A stretch of 64,000 nucleotides of DNA from Gnetum montanum (GCA_015680685.1 MNCI01010871.1:974518-1038517); one strand, 5' to 3'; shown: positions 47,680 through 58,859, counted from the stretch's first letter. The notes: generated by a model not told the origin, from the letters alone. A program made the numbers and translations.

Positions 47680-49440
47680 CACAATCCTATGCTCACCATC
47701 TCTCTTGTTTAGCATGTCAAGTTACATGCATCTTTGTTGGTCACTTCATGTTACAAAGTTGATGTTGCTACCATCATTGTTGTCCTTATTGTTGGTCCCA
47801 ATCTAAGTACCAAGAGTTTCCTCTTGAAACTTCACCTCTAAACCTCAGTCAATGTTGACATAGTTAACCAATGGCAGCAACATATTTTTCCAAAAAATGA
47901 CAATGATGTTGCTACCATCATTGTTGTCCTTATTGTTGATCCCAATCTAAGTATCGAGAGTTTTCTCTTGAAACTTCACCTCTAAACCTCAGTTGATGTT
48001 GACATAGTTAACCAATGGTAGAAACATATTTTTCCCAAAAATGACAATTTCATCATTCTCGTATGGTAAGTGAATCTCTTGATGTATAAGAGATGATACC
48101 ATGTGAAGCTTAGCCAACCATGGCCTTCCTAGGATCAAGCTGAAGTTGGGTATCTCTCCAACTACTAGGAAGTTGGCAGATGTAGGGAATTGCTCACTAG
48201 CTATGAAATCCAAGGTGATATAAACTTACACTACTACTCATGATCCATTAAATAACTTAAATGCAAAGGTGGTGATTTCTTGAATGTTCTCAGTTAAGCC
48301 TAGTTTCTTGACAATGGTGTACGATATCACGTAAGTTGTCATCCCATCATGAACATGAACATGATGAATCTTGTACCTACCAACACATATAGTAATGAGG
48401 AGAGAAGTGAACAGCACTTCTCCATTTCGAAAGTCAATCTCCACCTCACTATTATGAAAGCTGAGCATGGGTTGATGTTCATTTTCCTTAACTAAAGCTT
48501 ACTCAATGATAGAGTAGATTGACTCTTTGTTGACAAGCATGTTTCTTCTCATAAGAATAGAAGTTAACACTTGAGCTAATGTATCTCTATGGGCAAAAGA
48601 AGTTATGACTAGATTGTACAAGTTTATTGACATGTTCTTTTGTTTGAGGGATAATTTGGCTTGTTCCATTATCATAAGGAAATTCTTTTCCTTAGCCTAT
48701 GATCTTTTAGCCTTAGTAATCTTAATTTCCTTCATCCTTCCTAGAGTTTGTGGCTTACGTTTTGATGTTTATGCCTTGGACCCCTTGTCAATGGGTGTAG
48801 CTCCTTTTAGTGTACGTCTAGGTGGATTAGTTTGTTTTAAAGCCTTTTGTTACTAGTTACCTTTACTGGGCTTAGTTATGGGTTTGGTGACAAGTTGTTT
48901 TTGTCACCATTGCAATGATTATTTCTTGAAAACCATTAAGTTGTTGGCCACTATAGGGGGGCTTTGATCACAAGTTGTTACAATTTTTCTTGTTGAAGGT
49001 GGAGGGACTCAGATAAAAAATGGTTCCTTCAACTTAAAGGGATTGGTAACTTCCTCACTAAGCTCATCTATGTCCATTAATTACACTAGCATGCATGTAT
49101 GGAACTCTATCAACTTTATTTGATCATAGGGGGAAGGGATGTACTTCTTCCCATTTCAGTGAATTATTTCAAACTCACGCTTGGATTTAGATTCTACATA
49201 TGGAATGATTAAACCTAGTTCAATCTTCACATCGGTGAAGTTGTAGTATTCTTCATCTATATTTTAGTAGAAGAGGTCTAGGCTAAGTCTTCTAAGAGAC
49301 TATATACGTTCTACAACCACTGGATTCTTAGGGTCACATAGGTAGATAGCTTCTTGGCTAGGGGCCATGTGGTTAAGGTTCAGTGGCAATATAGTTGATC
49401 CACTAAAATTCATTAGTTGGGTATTTAACTAGGTTTTCAA
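47680..49440 (-). pseudogene. Z gag-protease relic
   Basis: A long minus-strand polyprotein relic. The upstream part (49250-49100) reads KIELGLIIPYVESKSKREFE and NGKKYIPSPYDQIKLIEFH. The retropepsin-like part is 48468-47989: EVEIDFRNGEVLFTSLLITI, HDGMTTYVISYTIVKKLGLT, then ANFLVVGEIPNFSLILGRPW and KLHMVSSLIHQEIHLPYEN. The ILGRPWL...(A)SSxHxxLxxP pattern is typical of plant gypsy proteases. The active-site DSG is not clear; HDGMT is the nearest. After this, 48 codons are duplicated (47761-48048). RT does not follow. Stops and one frameshift near 48225 occur. Confidence 0.75.
47761..48048 (-). repeat. 144-bp tandem duplication inside Z protease
   Basis: Units 47761-47904 and 47905-48048 are nearly identical (starting gatgttgctaccatc or its slightly diverged copy and ending aaatgacaat). 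The length equals 48 codons, so the frame is kept. The minus strand shows FLPLVNYVNIN and LLPLVNYVNID in the two copies, each followed by GLEVKFQE. Confidence 0.92.
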
Positions 49441-50483
49441 TTAACAATTTTAGTAGGTGAAATTGCCCAGCGTAGAAATGGTTTTTACTCTAGAACGTGG
49501 TGAAAACTGCAACTACAGGTCAAAGGTAGGTGGTAGTGGCAATGTTGTATACTACCCTAGTAAAATTGATTAATTATTTTTTTGAATTTATTGGGTTTTG
49601 AAATGCAAGGAGCAAGGGCTACACTACAACTAGCTACTAAGAAAAATGTGAATGTAAGAATTTTGTGTACAAGTTTCCAATTTTTACGCTGGGTTTAACT
49701 AGTTAGAATCAAATTTTGAAAGAGAGTATAGCAATATTGGATGAAGAATTTGGAAGGAGGCCCTCCTCCTAGCACTAGAAACTGTAACACTGAAGAAATT
49801 TGATGCTAAAAAATTGAAGATTTCTAGTTAAACAGTTTAACTCTAGATTCCACAAGCCTTGAGAAAAGGAATCTAAACTACCCTAGATGGTCTTGCTAAT
49901 CACCTAAGGACTTAAAATTCATAAAATTATGTAAATAAAATTAATTAAAAATGCAAATATAATTCTAGAGAAACACCAAATAAAATTGTACTACACAAAC
50001 AAACAAACTACAAATATTTATTAAAATAATAAAAAATGTAGTAGAAGCAAAGCTTATATTGGTACAAGTTGATGTGATTTAAATGCACAAAGAACTAGAA
50101 AAAGGGTACTTGAAGCCTGATGAAGCTAACAAATTATGTTCTATAGTTAACTTCACTCTCAGAAGTTCCAAGTTATGCTCTTGAAGCTCTTTGATGGTTA
50201 GTTTGGCACTGGATCTGTGTTGTGGTGGTGAACTAGCTGCTGGACTTTTGGTGGATCTGCATTGCTCTAAAAGTCTCTAGTTCAACATGAATGCAAATTT
50301 TCCAAAAGTTCTTTTGAAGTGTTCAAGCTTGATTTATATAGGTCATGTGGTATCTGTTGGCACATTTTGGCCATTTCATGGAACAAAGATTAGAGATAGT
50401 CCAAAGCTTCCTACCGTACATGAAGAAGAAGGAGGAGGATTTTGTTTTTGTTTTTTTTTTTGGTGTTGGTAGTGGAATACGCC

Positions 50484-51533
50484 ATGGCTGGCACCTCGGC
50501 CAGAAGCTGCACCTTTTTCACGGATCAGAGCCACGCCGTTTGTTATTCCTCTTCGTTTTCATCGTCGCTATGCTCAAGGCTTTTCTCTGTGTCCTGTGGC
50601 AACGGGCTCAAGAAGAAGTAACGTGCTCTCGAGGCTTTGATCAGTAGCACGGGTGCTGAAGGACAGAGTTGGAGCAGTTTTGAAGAAGAAGAAGTTGAAA
50701 TGCCTCGATGAACTTTCCAAAGATTTCTCTGCACTTCTTTCGACGTCATCCACTGGAGGGAGCGTTTCGGATGCTTCTGTTGCTGACAGTGTCAGAGCAC
50801 AGATCCTCTCTAATGCACTTGAGATGATTTCAAGACAGGTTGAATAGGCCAAGGCCGAATGCAAGGAAAGGAAACGTCAGAAGAAGGCAGAGAAAAAGGC
50901 ACTCAAGGAGAGCAAGAAGATGATGATGAAAAGCGAGAATGCTGAAACCTCATTATATGTGTCCTCCTCAGACGGAGATTACCAAGTTGCAACCAGAACG
51001 CAGCTCCAGCAAATCGGTAGAAATCCTGGAAATGAGGACTGCAGCAATCACTTTCTTTCTCAAGAAATTCAAAGCAATCTCGACGAAGCCAACAATCAAA
51101 CGATGGCAACAACCTTGGCAACGGTAGAGACGATGAATCCTCTAAAGAACATAGAAACTGTTTCTTCAGGGGGCAGCACTGATGCAGATATGCAGTGGGA
51201 CCTTGCAGAGGCAATGCAAAAGTTGGAACCAGGAACAAAAGTAAGAAGCTCGATTCAAGTCTGCATGGGAGGCAAGTGTCAGAAATATGCGGGAGTGGAG
51301 CTTCTGAGCGAATTCCAGAACAGCATCCAGAGGTGCAGGGCCGAGGGCTTGGTCGAAGCCGTGGAGTGCATGGGAAACTACAGAAGCGCACCAAATGTGA
51401 GGAGTGAAATGATCAGGAACTTCAAACCCTGCATCTGGGTGTTGGCTTCAAAGATGTTGATTTGATTGTGTCTCGCCATCTTCTCGGAAGTCCAGTCCAG
51501 GTTGAGCTTCTGCCTCTGCCAGCGTTAGCGTGA
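50484..51533 (+). pseudogene. DGAT3-like: DGAT3-like pseudogene (soluble diacylglycerol acyltransferase with 2Fe-2S thioredoxin-like domain)
   Basis: The ATG at 50484 has a good context (GCCATGG). It opens a Ser-rich, transit-peptide-like start (MAGTSARSCTFFTDQSHAVC) that stops at 50619. A second frame, 50641-51465, gives AVLKKKKLKCLDELSKDFSA, then ILSNALEMISRQVE and a stop (50845-50847). A Lys-rich coiled coil (CKERKRQKKAEKKALKESKK) follows. The C-terminal ferredoxin-like domain reads SIQVCMGGKCQKYAGVELLS and EAVECMGNYRSAPNVRSE. Known plant DGAT3 proteins share this order and a C-x4-C...C-x3-C cluster. Here the last Cys is Tyr. The end (LHLGVGFKDVDLIVSRHLLG, stop 51531-51533) lies in another frame. 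Two or more frameshifts and a stop make it a pseudogene. It appears intronless. Identification is by motif recall, not alignment. Confidence 0.8.
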
Positions 51534-51639
51534 GAGAGGTTGCACCATCCGATTTGCCACATGTATAGTATTTTCCAATTCACAGGTCTTTTCCAGTCTT
51601 TGGTCAGCTCATCGTCTTTCTTAACATGTACCATAGTAA

Positions 51640-52306
51640 GATATGATTAAATATATAAAGTTTTATGCAGTTATGCAAAGGGATTTGGTTTAAAATAAAA
51701 TAGACATTTGGTTATTATCCCTTTTATTCCTATGGAAGTTGTAACTTCCTATGATAGTTACAACTATCATATTTATAATTAATTTTAATTTGGATTATCA
51801 TGAAGACACGTGTCAGATGTAGCATTTTTATCTCTTTTGTGGTTGCAACCACCCAAAATTTTTGTAACTTATCTAACTTGTTGGGCAAGTAACCTCCTAA
51901 CTTGTTGGGCAAGTAATCTCCTAATTGGTTGGCCAAGTTACTTGGGAGAGAAGTTAGGTGAGATATTTTTGAATATGTAACTCCCCTACCTATCTTGGAA
52001 CCCTATAAAAAGGCTTCAAGGGACAAGGAGGAGAAGGAAGGACTTCACATATCACAAGGGGTCTCATACATCACATTTGGAAGATTTGTAAAGAAGATTT
52101 CTTGTAAGATGGCTTACTAGAATAAAGATTTCAGCCTCTTTGTCATGGTCCTGTGAGTTATGTATTTCATTTTTTGTTTTGTTTAAATTGTTTAGCTAGT
52201 GGTTTAGATAGTATCATCCTTGGCAAATAATTTTGGGATTTTTAGATTGCTCTTACTGTTCTTGTTGCCCAATAGAGATTTCTATTAAAATTTTGCCATA
52301 GAAGCG
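51640..52306 (+). promoter_or_regulatory. LTR- or promoter-like sequence downstream of DGAT3-like copy
   Basis: It contains a TATA box CTATAAAAAGG (52003-52013), a 24-bp repeat upstream and AATAAAG (about 52120) downstream, in the order expected for U3-R-U5. Its boundaries and partner LTR are not visible because the sequence enters a gap at 52307. It may be an LTR of the carrying element or of a further nested one. Confidence 0.35.
51877..51946. repeat. 24-bp tandem repeat, nearly three units
   Basis: The units cttgttgggcaagtaacctcctaa (51877) and cttgttgggcaagtaatctcctaa (51901) are followed by a diverged third (51925). It lies about 60 bp upstream of the TATA-like box. Confidence 0.9.
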
Positions 52307-52889
52307 NNNNNNNNNNNNNNNNNNNNNNNNNNNNNNNNNNNNNNNNNNNNNNNNNNNNNNNNNNNNNNNNNNNNNNNNNNNNNNNNNNNNNNNNNNNNNN
52401 NNNNNNNNNNNNNNNNNNNNNNNNNNNNNNNNNNNNNNNNNNNNNNNNNNNNNNNNNNNNNNNNNNNNNNNNNNNNNNNNNNNNNNNNNNNNNNNNNNNN
52501 NNNNNNNNNNNNNNNNNNNNNNNNNNNNNNNNNNNNNNNNNNNNNNNNNNNNNNNNNNNNNNNNNNNNNNNNNNNNNNNNNNNNNNNNNNNNNNNNNNNN
52601 NNNNNNNNNNNNNNNNNNNNNNNNNNNNNNNNNNNNNNNNNNNNNNNNNNNNNNNNNNNNNNNNNNNNNNNNNNNNNNNNNNNNNNNNNNNNNNNNNNNN
52701 NNNNNNNNNNNNNNNNNNNNNNNNNNNNNNNNNNNNNNNNNNNNNNNNNNNNNNNNNNNNNNNNNNNNNNNNNNNNNNNNNNNNNNNNNNNNNNNNNNNN
52801 NNNNNNNNNNNNNNNNNNNNNNNNNNNNNNNNNNNNNNNNNNNNNNNNNNNNNNNNNNNNNNNNNNNNNNNNNNNNNNNNNNNNNNNNN
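52307..52889. other. Assembly gap (583 N)
   Basis: Unknown bases inside the DGAT3-carrying element. Reading frames that cross it are artefacts. Confidence 0.95.
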
Positions 52890-53035
52890 ACACAACGCAA
52901 TCGTTACATTTTTCACAACCACACGCCGCAACAGCACACACACATACTCACATTAACTACTGAGTTTATTTAGAGGTATCTGGGCCTTGGTGTTGCCAGA
53001 GACCAGCAGGCACCTAAATCCTATTCGAGGACACT

Positions 53036-53068
53036 TGTTGGCGGTCGCGTCCCAAACGGTCGCCAACA
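53036..53068. repeat. Terminal palindrome of the DGAT3-carrying element
   Basis: The last 33 bp have perfect 8-bp arms, TGTTGGCG (53036-53043) and CGCCAACA (53061-53068). The outer arm is also the inverted complement of the element's left end, TGTTGGC. Confidence 0.8.
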
Positions 53069-53593
53069 GTATCTAATCCATTGTTATAGATTTCTACCAT
53101 GATCGTTGACAGATTGCTACAAATTTCTGATGTTGTAGGCCATCCAACCCTAGCATATTTGTCAAATTTGGCAAGCTTGATAAATGAAAATCCATCATTT
53201 ATACAATGGCTTCAAGTGGTTCAAACGTATAAATTGCTATGATGACAACAAAAATAGAGAAAAAAACCCAAATTTTATTTCCCAAGGCCTTTTTAGCCTT
53301 CCCAAACCTAGGTACATGCATGATACAACATTTTTCACTTGGAAAGTAAGGTAATCACAACTTATGAAGTATTTTTTAGCCTCCATAAGTTATGATGTGT
53401 GAGATTTGTAGCCTATAAACTACAAACTTTACATTTTACATTAAAATTTCTACCTCAAATTTCTTTGGTAAAGGTTACAATGTTAGGTGTTGGGAAAAAT
53501 AAGTTAATTATGTCTACCATTATTTTCCATCAAATTACAATGAATTTTGACTACAAGCTACAACATGAATTTTCTTTGTAATATTTTAATTCT

Positions 53594-54480
53594 TCAAATT
53601 CTACTAAGTTGGAATCAGCAAAGTCTTTGTTTTCTGCAACATCTTTGAGCCCAACTTGGATATTTCATTATGTATCTTCTCTAAATCTTTTATGTATTTA
53701 TTTTTAATTCTCATTTTTGAAATAGCTTTCTCTAACTTGATAATTTTGTTTGCATTTCTTTTAAAAGCCTATCTTTATCAAGCTCTTCACCTTATAACTC
53801 CATGGAACTACTGATTAAGGGTAATGTCTTATGTTAAGTAAAATTATGGATTGGAAATATTCCTTTTTAAGCATCTTTGGTAGAAGGATATGTATTTTTA
53901 GGGATTAAATTCAATTATCTTTCTAATTCTATAGCTTTATTATAAAGGTAGGCTAAAGCATTAACATTTGGGGTTCTTCGTAGCCAAATTGAGATTTTGG
54001 GATCTCTAGCATTTAGATAGCTATCTCCTAAAACTTTATTGCTTATGCAAAATTGATTTTAAAATAAATCACATACTCTTTGGAACTTAATGTTAAATTC
54101 TCTTACAAAACTTCTTGTTTTCCTATTTCATTTCAATTAGGCCACTATATAGCTGATGTTGCTTAATTTGATTATCAAACTAGGCTATGAACAAGGTTTT
54201 CAATTTCTCCCAACTAGTGATACTATTACTTGGCAAGTTTGAATATCAAATTCAAGTCATCTCCTTGAGGTTGCCTATGATTGGCCTACATGCTTGATCT
54301 CGATGTTGAATATTTGCATGAACAAAGACCAATTCAAATAAATGTAGATATTCTTCTACTAAATAAGCTTTACAAGTGATATATGGTTTCGGGAGATATT
54401 TGAAAGCTAATTTAGGAATATCATAGAATGCATTGAATATCAAAGGTGTGGATAATTGAAATGGGTTAACAAGGGTAGGT
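53594..54480 (-). pseudogene. O1 gag relic
   Basis: The minus-strand frame 54443-54252 reads FNAFYDIPKLAFKYLPKPYI, then LVEEYLHLFELVFVHANIQH. Beyond a stop comes SNLLPSNSITSWEKLKTLFI. These correspond to the gag capsid pattern (LPxFxG...PxxHLxxF...F...L...AxxWxxxLxxxSIxSWxxLxxxF). A basic, helical segment (KRNANKIIKLEKAISKMRIK) follows. The frame is cut by Z at 53588. It starts just inside the 5' LTR, as expected for gag. Confidence 0.72.
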
Positions 54481-54781
54481 TTTCCATTATTTGTAAACTC
54501 TAAGTTCTACTAGATGATCTTATTTTTAATTCAGCTAAAAGATAAGCCCATCATTAATGGTTATGTGCTTGCACGTTGTGTCTTAATTCTACTTCTTGAA
54601 TTTCTAACTATTGTTTCAATATCTCCTAAAGTAGTTCTAGTCCTAAGTTCAAATGTATGCATCGACTTTTAAAAACTTTTTTTTTATTAGAGGAACTACT
54701 CATCAGCTAAAGTATCTAACTTATTTTATTTAAAATCAACTTTTATCTAACATAATAAAATAAACTATAAATTATTTAAGA

Positions 54782-54808
54782 ACAAGAGGCCTTCCTTCTA
54801 GCATCAAT
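54782..54808 (-). promoter_or_regulatory. Putative O1 primer-binding/leader sequence
   Basis: Immediately inside the 5' LTR the minus strand reads TTGATGCTAGAAGGAAGGCC. Sixteen bases of this (14 of 16 identical) recur at the same position next to the Z 5' LTR (49759-49774). A primer-binding role is inferred from position; I cannot name the tRNA. Confidence 0.4.
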
Positions 54809-55739
54809 TATCTAGTTTTAACAATAAAATGAATTTTTGTTATTAGTCCTCTTTCTTCTAATGCTAGTTAAAAGGATGCCATGGTAGAATCAACAATAAC
54901 TCTACCATAGAGAATAGCTTTTTTATTAAGCTCATTTTATATGGTTGTTGGTCTCTAATACCACCAAGGAACAAATGCCCCCAAAATAGCCTATGTTGGT
55001 AAATGAGCTAATATGACTAATTGTATATAACAATGAAAATCTATCAAAGAGACAAGAAAATTTTTTTAATAAATTATTATTTTGTATATTTTTAATTATC
55101 TATCTCTCTTAGCTATCTCTTAATACAAAGTAAGAAATTTTATAGAAAAAGCCAATCTTAAATTCTAAGTTATCTGCTAGCTAACTTCATGAGGCAAGAT
55201 CACAAAAGCTATGCTAAATAGAGAAAGAAACTAAGAAAAACAAAATTATTCATAAAGCTAAGAACTAAACAAACATGACAATGTTTCTATGTTAAACTAA
55301 TGACGGACTGACACTTGCAAGAGAATTCCATCCAATCATTATAAAAAAAATAAGTCAAACCTTTGGTTCATAGAGAAAGTAGCTGATAAAAAAACTACCA
55401 ATTCATTCATATGTAACTATGAAATACTAATGCTAGATGAAATAAGAGAAAGCTAATCAACTAAAAAATGATCTAAGAGATAAAAGCTAAAGGAGATTGA
55501 TGGAACTTGCTTCAAATTCCATTAAAAAGAAGTCTTTAGAAGACGATTCTTAAAAAAAAAATTAGCCTAAAAAGTTCCAAAAAGATCCCTCCAAATAATT
55601 CTATTGTGTGTTTTTTATAGTGGCCTCAAGTAGTTACAATAATTACAAAATTTAAACTACAATGTCCTCACATTCTCCTCATATAATTGTAATTCATTGG
55701 CTAACTATTCAACTTCTTAGTAGATCTTCTCCATTTGTT

Positions 55740-58260
55740 GCACTTGGAGCCCTTCCATAGCCAGCTATTATGATAGTTTTCCATCATTAATAAGGGTCTT
55801 GATAGCCTGATTCATTGAATCTAGCTTAGAGCTATCAAGCTTTCTAATGATTTCTTCGACACTACTCTTTCCAAAGCTTGATTCAATTATTGAATTATTT
55901 ATTTTAACAAAAGTATCTCCTACACCAGAACAAGCATGTTCAAATTCTAGATTCTTTTGAACAATTTCATAAATAATTCCTTTAAGTGTCATCATCATTG
56001 AGTCAAGGAAGCTTTACTTATATTGGGATAGTTGTTCTCTTTCATTTGTGTCAGTTCATATAATCCATGAATTCTCCCTTCTATCCATGTAAACATGGCT
56101 TACTTTTCTCTCATTTTTGCAATCCCCTATCCTATCCCTTTCATCCATTCTTTTCCATAATCCATCTTAATAATTATTTCCTTAAAACTAGGAAGGGAAA
56201 GAAGAGAGTCATCTAGAGATTTTTCCTGTATGCCTTGTTCTAGGTCAAAGTTTACTGTAGTTAATCTTTCTTCCAACTAAACTATTGTTTGATCTTTATT
56301 TCTAATAAAGATTCTTTAATAGTAATGAATATTCTGAGTTACTCATTCTCTTCTTTTAGACTCTTAATTTCCCCTCCCATATTAAACATTTCTTGCTCAA
56401 TTTGTAGCAAAAACTCTTACAACTTAGTTATCTAATTATGTGCTATTTTCCCCATATTCTTAGTTAAAGTAGCTATAGTATCTAAACTCTCCTAATGTGA
56501 CATTGTGACCTTTTCTTTTATATTTGTGGGTCATCTTTCTTGTACTAGAAGATGACGCTAGCTTCTATCTATAGAATAGTAGGGATCTTCTAGCTTAGTA
56601 TAATCTTGCCTTCTTTCTTCTTGATTTTGAATGATCAAGCTACTCACTTCATCAAATAGCCAAAGGAAAATGTTAAGGGCTAAGGATGAGCTTTCTCCTT
56701 CTTTTTTCTTTTGTTTCTAAAACTCAATTAGCTTTAATTATTCCTGCTCTTTTAGCTTCTGTTGCTCCAATTTTTGTTGCTAAAGCTCATTTAGCCTTTG
56801 TTATTCTAATTGTTACTACTATTCTTTCTCATCCCATACCTAATTAATTCTAGTTTTCCTTATGACCCTTACTCTAACATATTCTTCTCCATTGCGGGAA
56901 ACCTTTCATTTGGCATAGCATTTTCTAGCTTCAATAGCTACCATGAAAAGTAATTCTTTTTCATAATTGTAAGGTACTCTTTTGAGAAATCTCTAGCAAG
57001 AGGATGCTCTATGTCTTCCATCCATATACAAACTTCTATTATAGAGACATCACAAGTTGACGTCAACAACTTCATTAATAAACCCTTTTAAGCTACACTC
57101 GAGCATCTTCCTTGACTTGGTTCACCTCCATGTCAAAGTCCCTTAGGTAGACTATGTTAGTTTCATCATGTTCATGCCCCTTCCTAGTCCCTAACATGAA
57201 ATAATTCCTCTTCTGGGCTAGGAAAAAACTATGTTATTCTCTGTACCTTCTCACCATTCCTTTTAGATGATTTACATTGATAAAACTTCCAAAATCCAAA
57301 CTAAGGGGAAAATTCCTTATGTTTATAATCATTCCTGATAGGGTTTTCCCATATCTACCTACCAACCTCTAGTGTAGCCAAATAAGGAGCTACAAACCTG
57401 GGTAGCTTAAAAGCCTTGCATTTAAAGCCTGCTATCAAAATTTGGGAGTATTGAGCATGTAGGAAAACAACTCCATGAAATTTTCTTGTTATTTCATAGA
57501 TCACCTATTGATCAACTCTTGGTGGAAAAAATCCTAAAATTAGCTTAATCAAATTGGAATAAAAATAATTCATAAAAAATTCCAAAGCTTGTATGTTGAA
57601 GTAGCTTTTCTAGTAGACAACTAAAAAGAATTCATAGTAGGGATCTTCTAGCCAAGCTCCTCTCTGTGAAGCATATCCTCTAAAAATTAGGGTCATCCCT
57701 TCAAGTTTAGGAACCTCACTTAATAGAAAATCCAATAAAAATGAGCTAATCCTTAGTTAGGCTCCTTGTCTTTCAATCTTAGTCAAACTCTCATGCAAGT
57801 CATCATAAATTGGATACGGAATAAAGGTTTATTATTCTCTAGAGCTATCTAGGAATAAATATGCAAATCTAAAATAATATTTATTTCATAACTGAAATAA
57901 CAATTTAAGGTAAAAATGAAAATTTGATGTGGAAACCTAAGCTTTGAAGCCTTTGGAATAACAATCCAATATGCTTTCTTAACACTGATGTTAATGAAGT
58001 ATTTAGTGTTCCCATTAAATTGTAGCTTATTCTTTTCATAAAATGTCTCTGCTACTAGTCATTTCATGACATCTTAGGTTTTTTCCAGGTCTCAAGCCTA
58101 TCTTGTGTAGTCGTGTTTTCTCATAAATCTCTCACCATTGCTCCATTGATTCTACTGATTTCAAATCCAACTTCTCTATCAATTCATGTTCTTTGTCAAA
58201 ATTAAATAAGTCAGCTTCTTCTATATTCAATTCTAGGTGTATAACATTGATTCACTAGTA
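55740..58260 (-). pseudogene. ORFX relic in O1 5' LTR
   Basis: This copy of ORFX is the better preserved. Minus-strand blocks, in order: ADLFNFDKEHELIEKLDLKS; ISSFLLDFLLSEVPKLEGM with TLIFRGYASQRGAWLEDPYY; ALEFFMNYFYSNLIKLILGF; VIYEITRKFHGVVFLHAQYS; KLPRFVAPYLATLEV; FYQCKSSKRNGEKVQRI. A Gln/Lys-rich coiled coil follows (QQQKLEQQKLKEQE, about 56790-56740). At 55998-55768 an open run reads EIVQKNLEFEHACSGVGDTF. The total span fits about 800 codons. It is not gag, pol or anything else I recognise. Ogre elements have an extra ORF of unknown function upstream of gag, which is the nearest known parallel. There it is not part of the LTR. Confidence 0.5.
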
Positions 58261-58859
58261 GAGCTAATAAATGTTTATATTATACTATTGTAATATTCTA
58301 ATAAGGTGAAAGTATTAAAATCCTAAAATTTGTGAGAAGCTTCTTCCTTCTCCTTATGCAACATTCTAGCTTTTTCCTACAACTTGAATCCTTTTTGTAT
58401 TATTAATGGAAAGTCTATGTTCTGCTCTATTCTAGCTCTTAAATTCTACTTTAGCTTTGTATGTTAATAGCTATTTATTCAAAATATACTTAAATCCCAT
58501 TCTTTAATACTCAAATCCTCATTTTTTAATTCACTCACTTGAAATTGGCTATGCAATTTTATTTTTGTAGGTTTTGATATTATTTTAGCTACTTTATTTA
58601 AGGCACATGAGTTTAAAGGAGTTTGAAAATCTCACCTAACATTAGCTTATAAGATTCTTCTCAAGTTTATTTCTAATGTTGATATTAAGCTTTCTAAATC
58701 CACTTTATGATAGGATCTGATGTGGTGAAATGAATTCAATCTTCTTTTCTGAATTAATCCTATGTTATACTATTCCTTCTTATTGAGCTAAATTAAAAAA
58801 TGAAATGCACATGTGGGCAATTCTTAGTGGGTCCAAGAACCAATACATCCTATAGAACC

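Larger units (their letters stand above)
50355..53068 (+). mobile_element. 2.7-kb mobile element carrying a DGAT3-like gene copy
   Basis: The insert has ends TGTTGGC...GCCAACA and a perfect 5-bp TSD GTATC (50350-50354 and 53069-53073). Comparison with the uninterrupted left LTR of Z (gtgatgtctaatccattg near 43490) shows an exact insertion. TG...CA ends and a 5-bp TSD suggest an LTR-type element. However, no pair of long direct LTRs is visible, and 583 bases are unknown. A TIR-type element with 7-bp inverted ends is an alternative. It carries host-gene-like sequence (50484-51533) of higher G+C content than its surroundings. Confidence 0.75.
42931..53588 (-). mobile_element. Gypsy-type LTR retrotransposon Z nested in O1 gag
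   Basis: The LTRs are at 42931-44064 and 49783-53588 (the latter split by a 2.7-kb insert). TSD ATTCT lies at 42926-42930 and 53589-53593. O1 gag reading continues on both sides. The interior holds a minus-strand gag-protease relic and several tandem arrays. No RT or integrase is seen, so pol has been lost. Without the nested insert Z is about 7.9 kb. Confidence 0.85.
49783..53588 (-). repeat. Z 5' LTR (right), split by DGAT3-carrying element
   Basis: Parts 49783-50354 and 53069-53588 align with the left LTR without a break other than the insert. The outer end ATATTTTA shows CA mutated to TA. On the minus strand the base after its inner end starts GTTTCTAGTGCTAGGAGG, a purine-rich stretch shared with O1 at the same position. 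Confidence 0.85.

Noticed and set aside
50903-51394. A 163-codon minus-strand frame opposite the DGAT3-like copy
   Set aside because: It is the complementary shadow of the Lys/Glu-rich plus-strand coding relic. It has no recognisable domain.
52242-52943. Long minus-strand open frames of over 200 codons
   Set aside because: They consist almost wholly of unknown bases in the gap 52307-52889. The same applies to the frame over 30561-30657.
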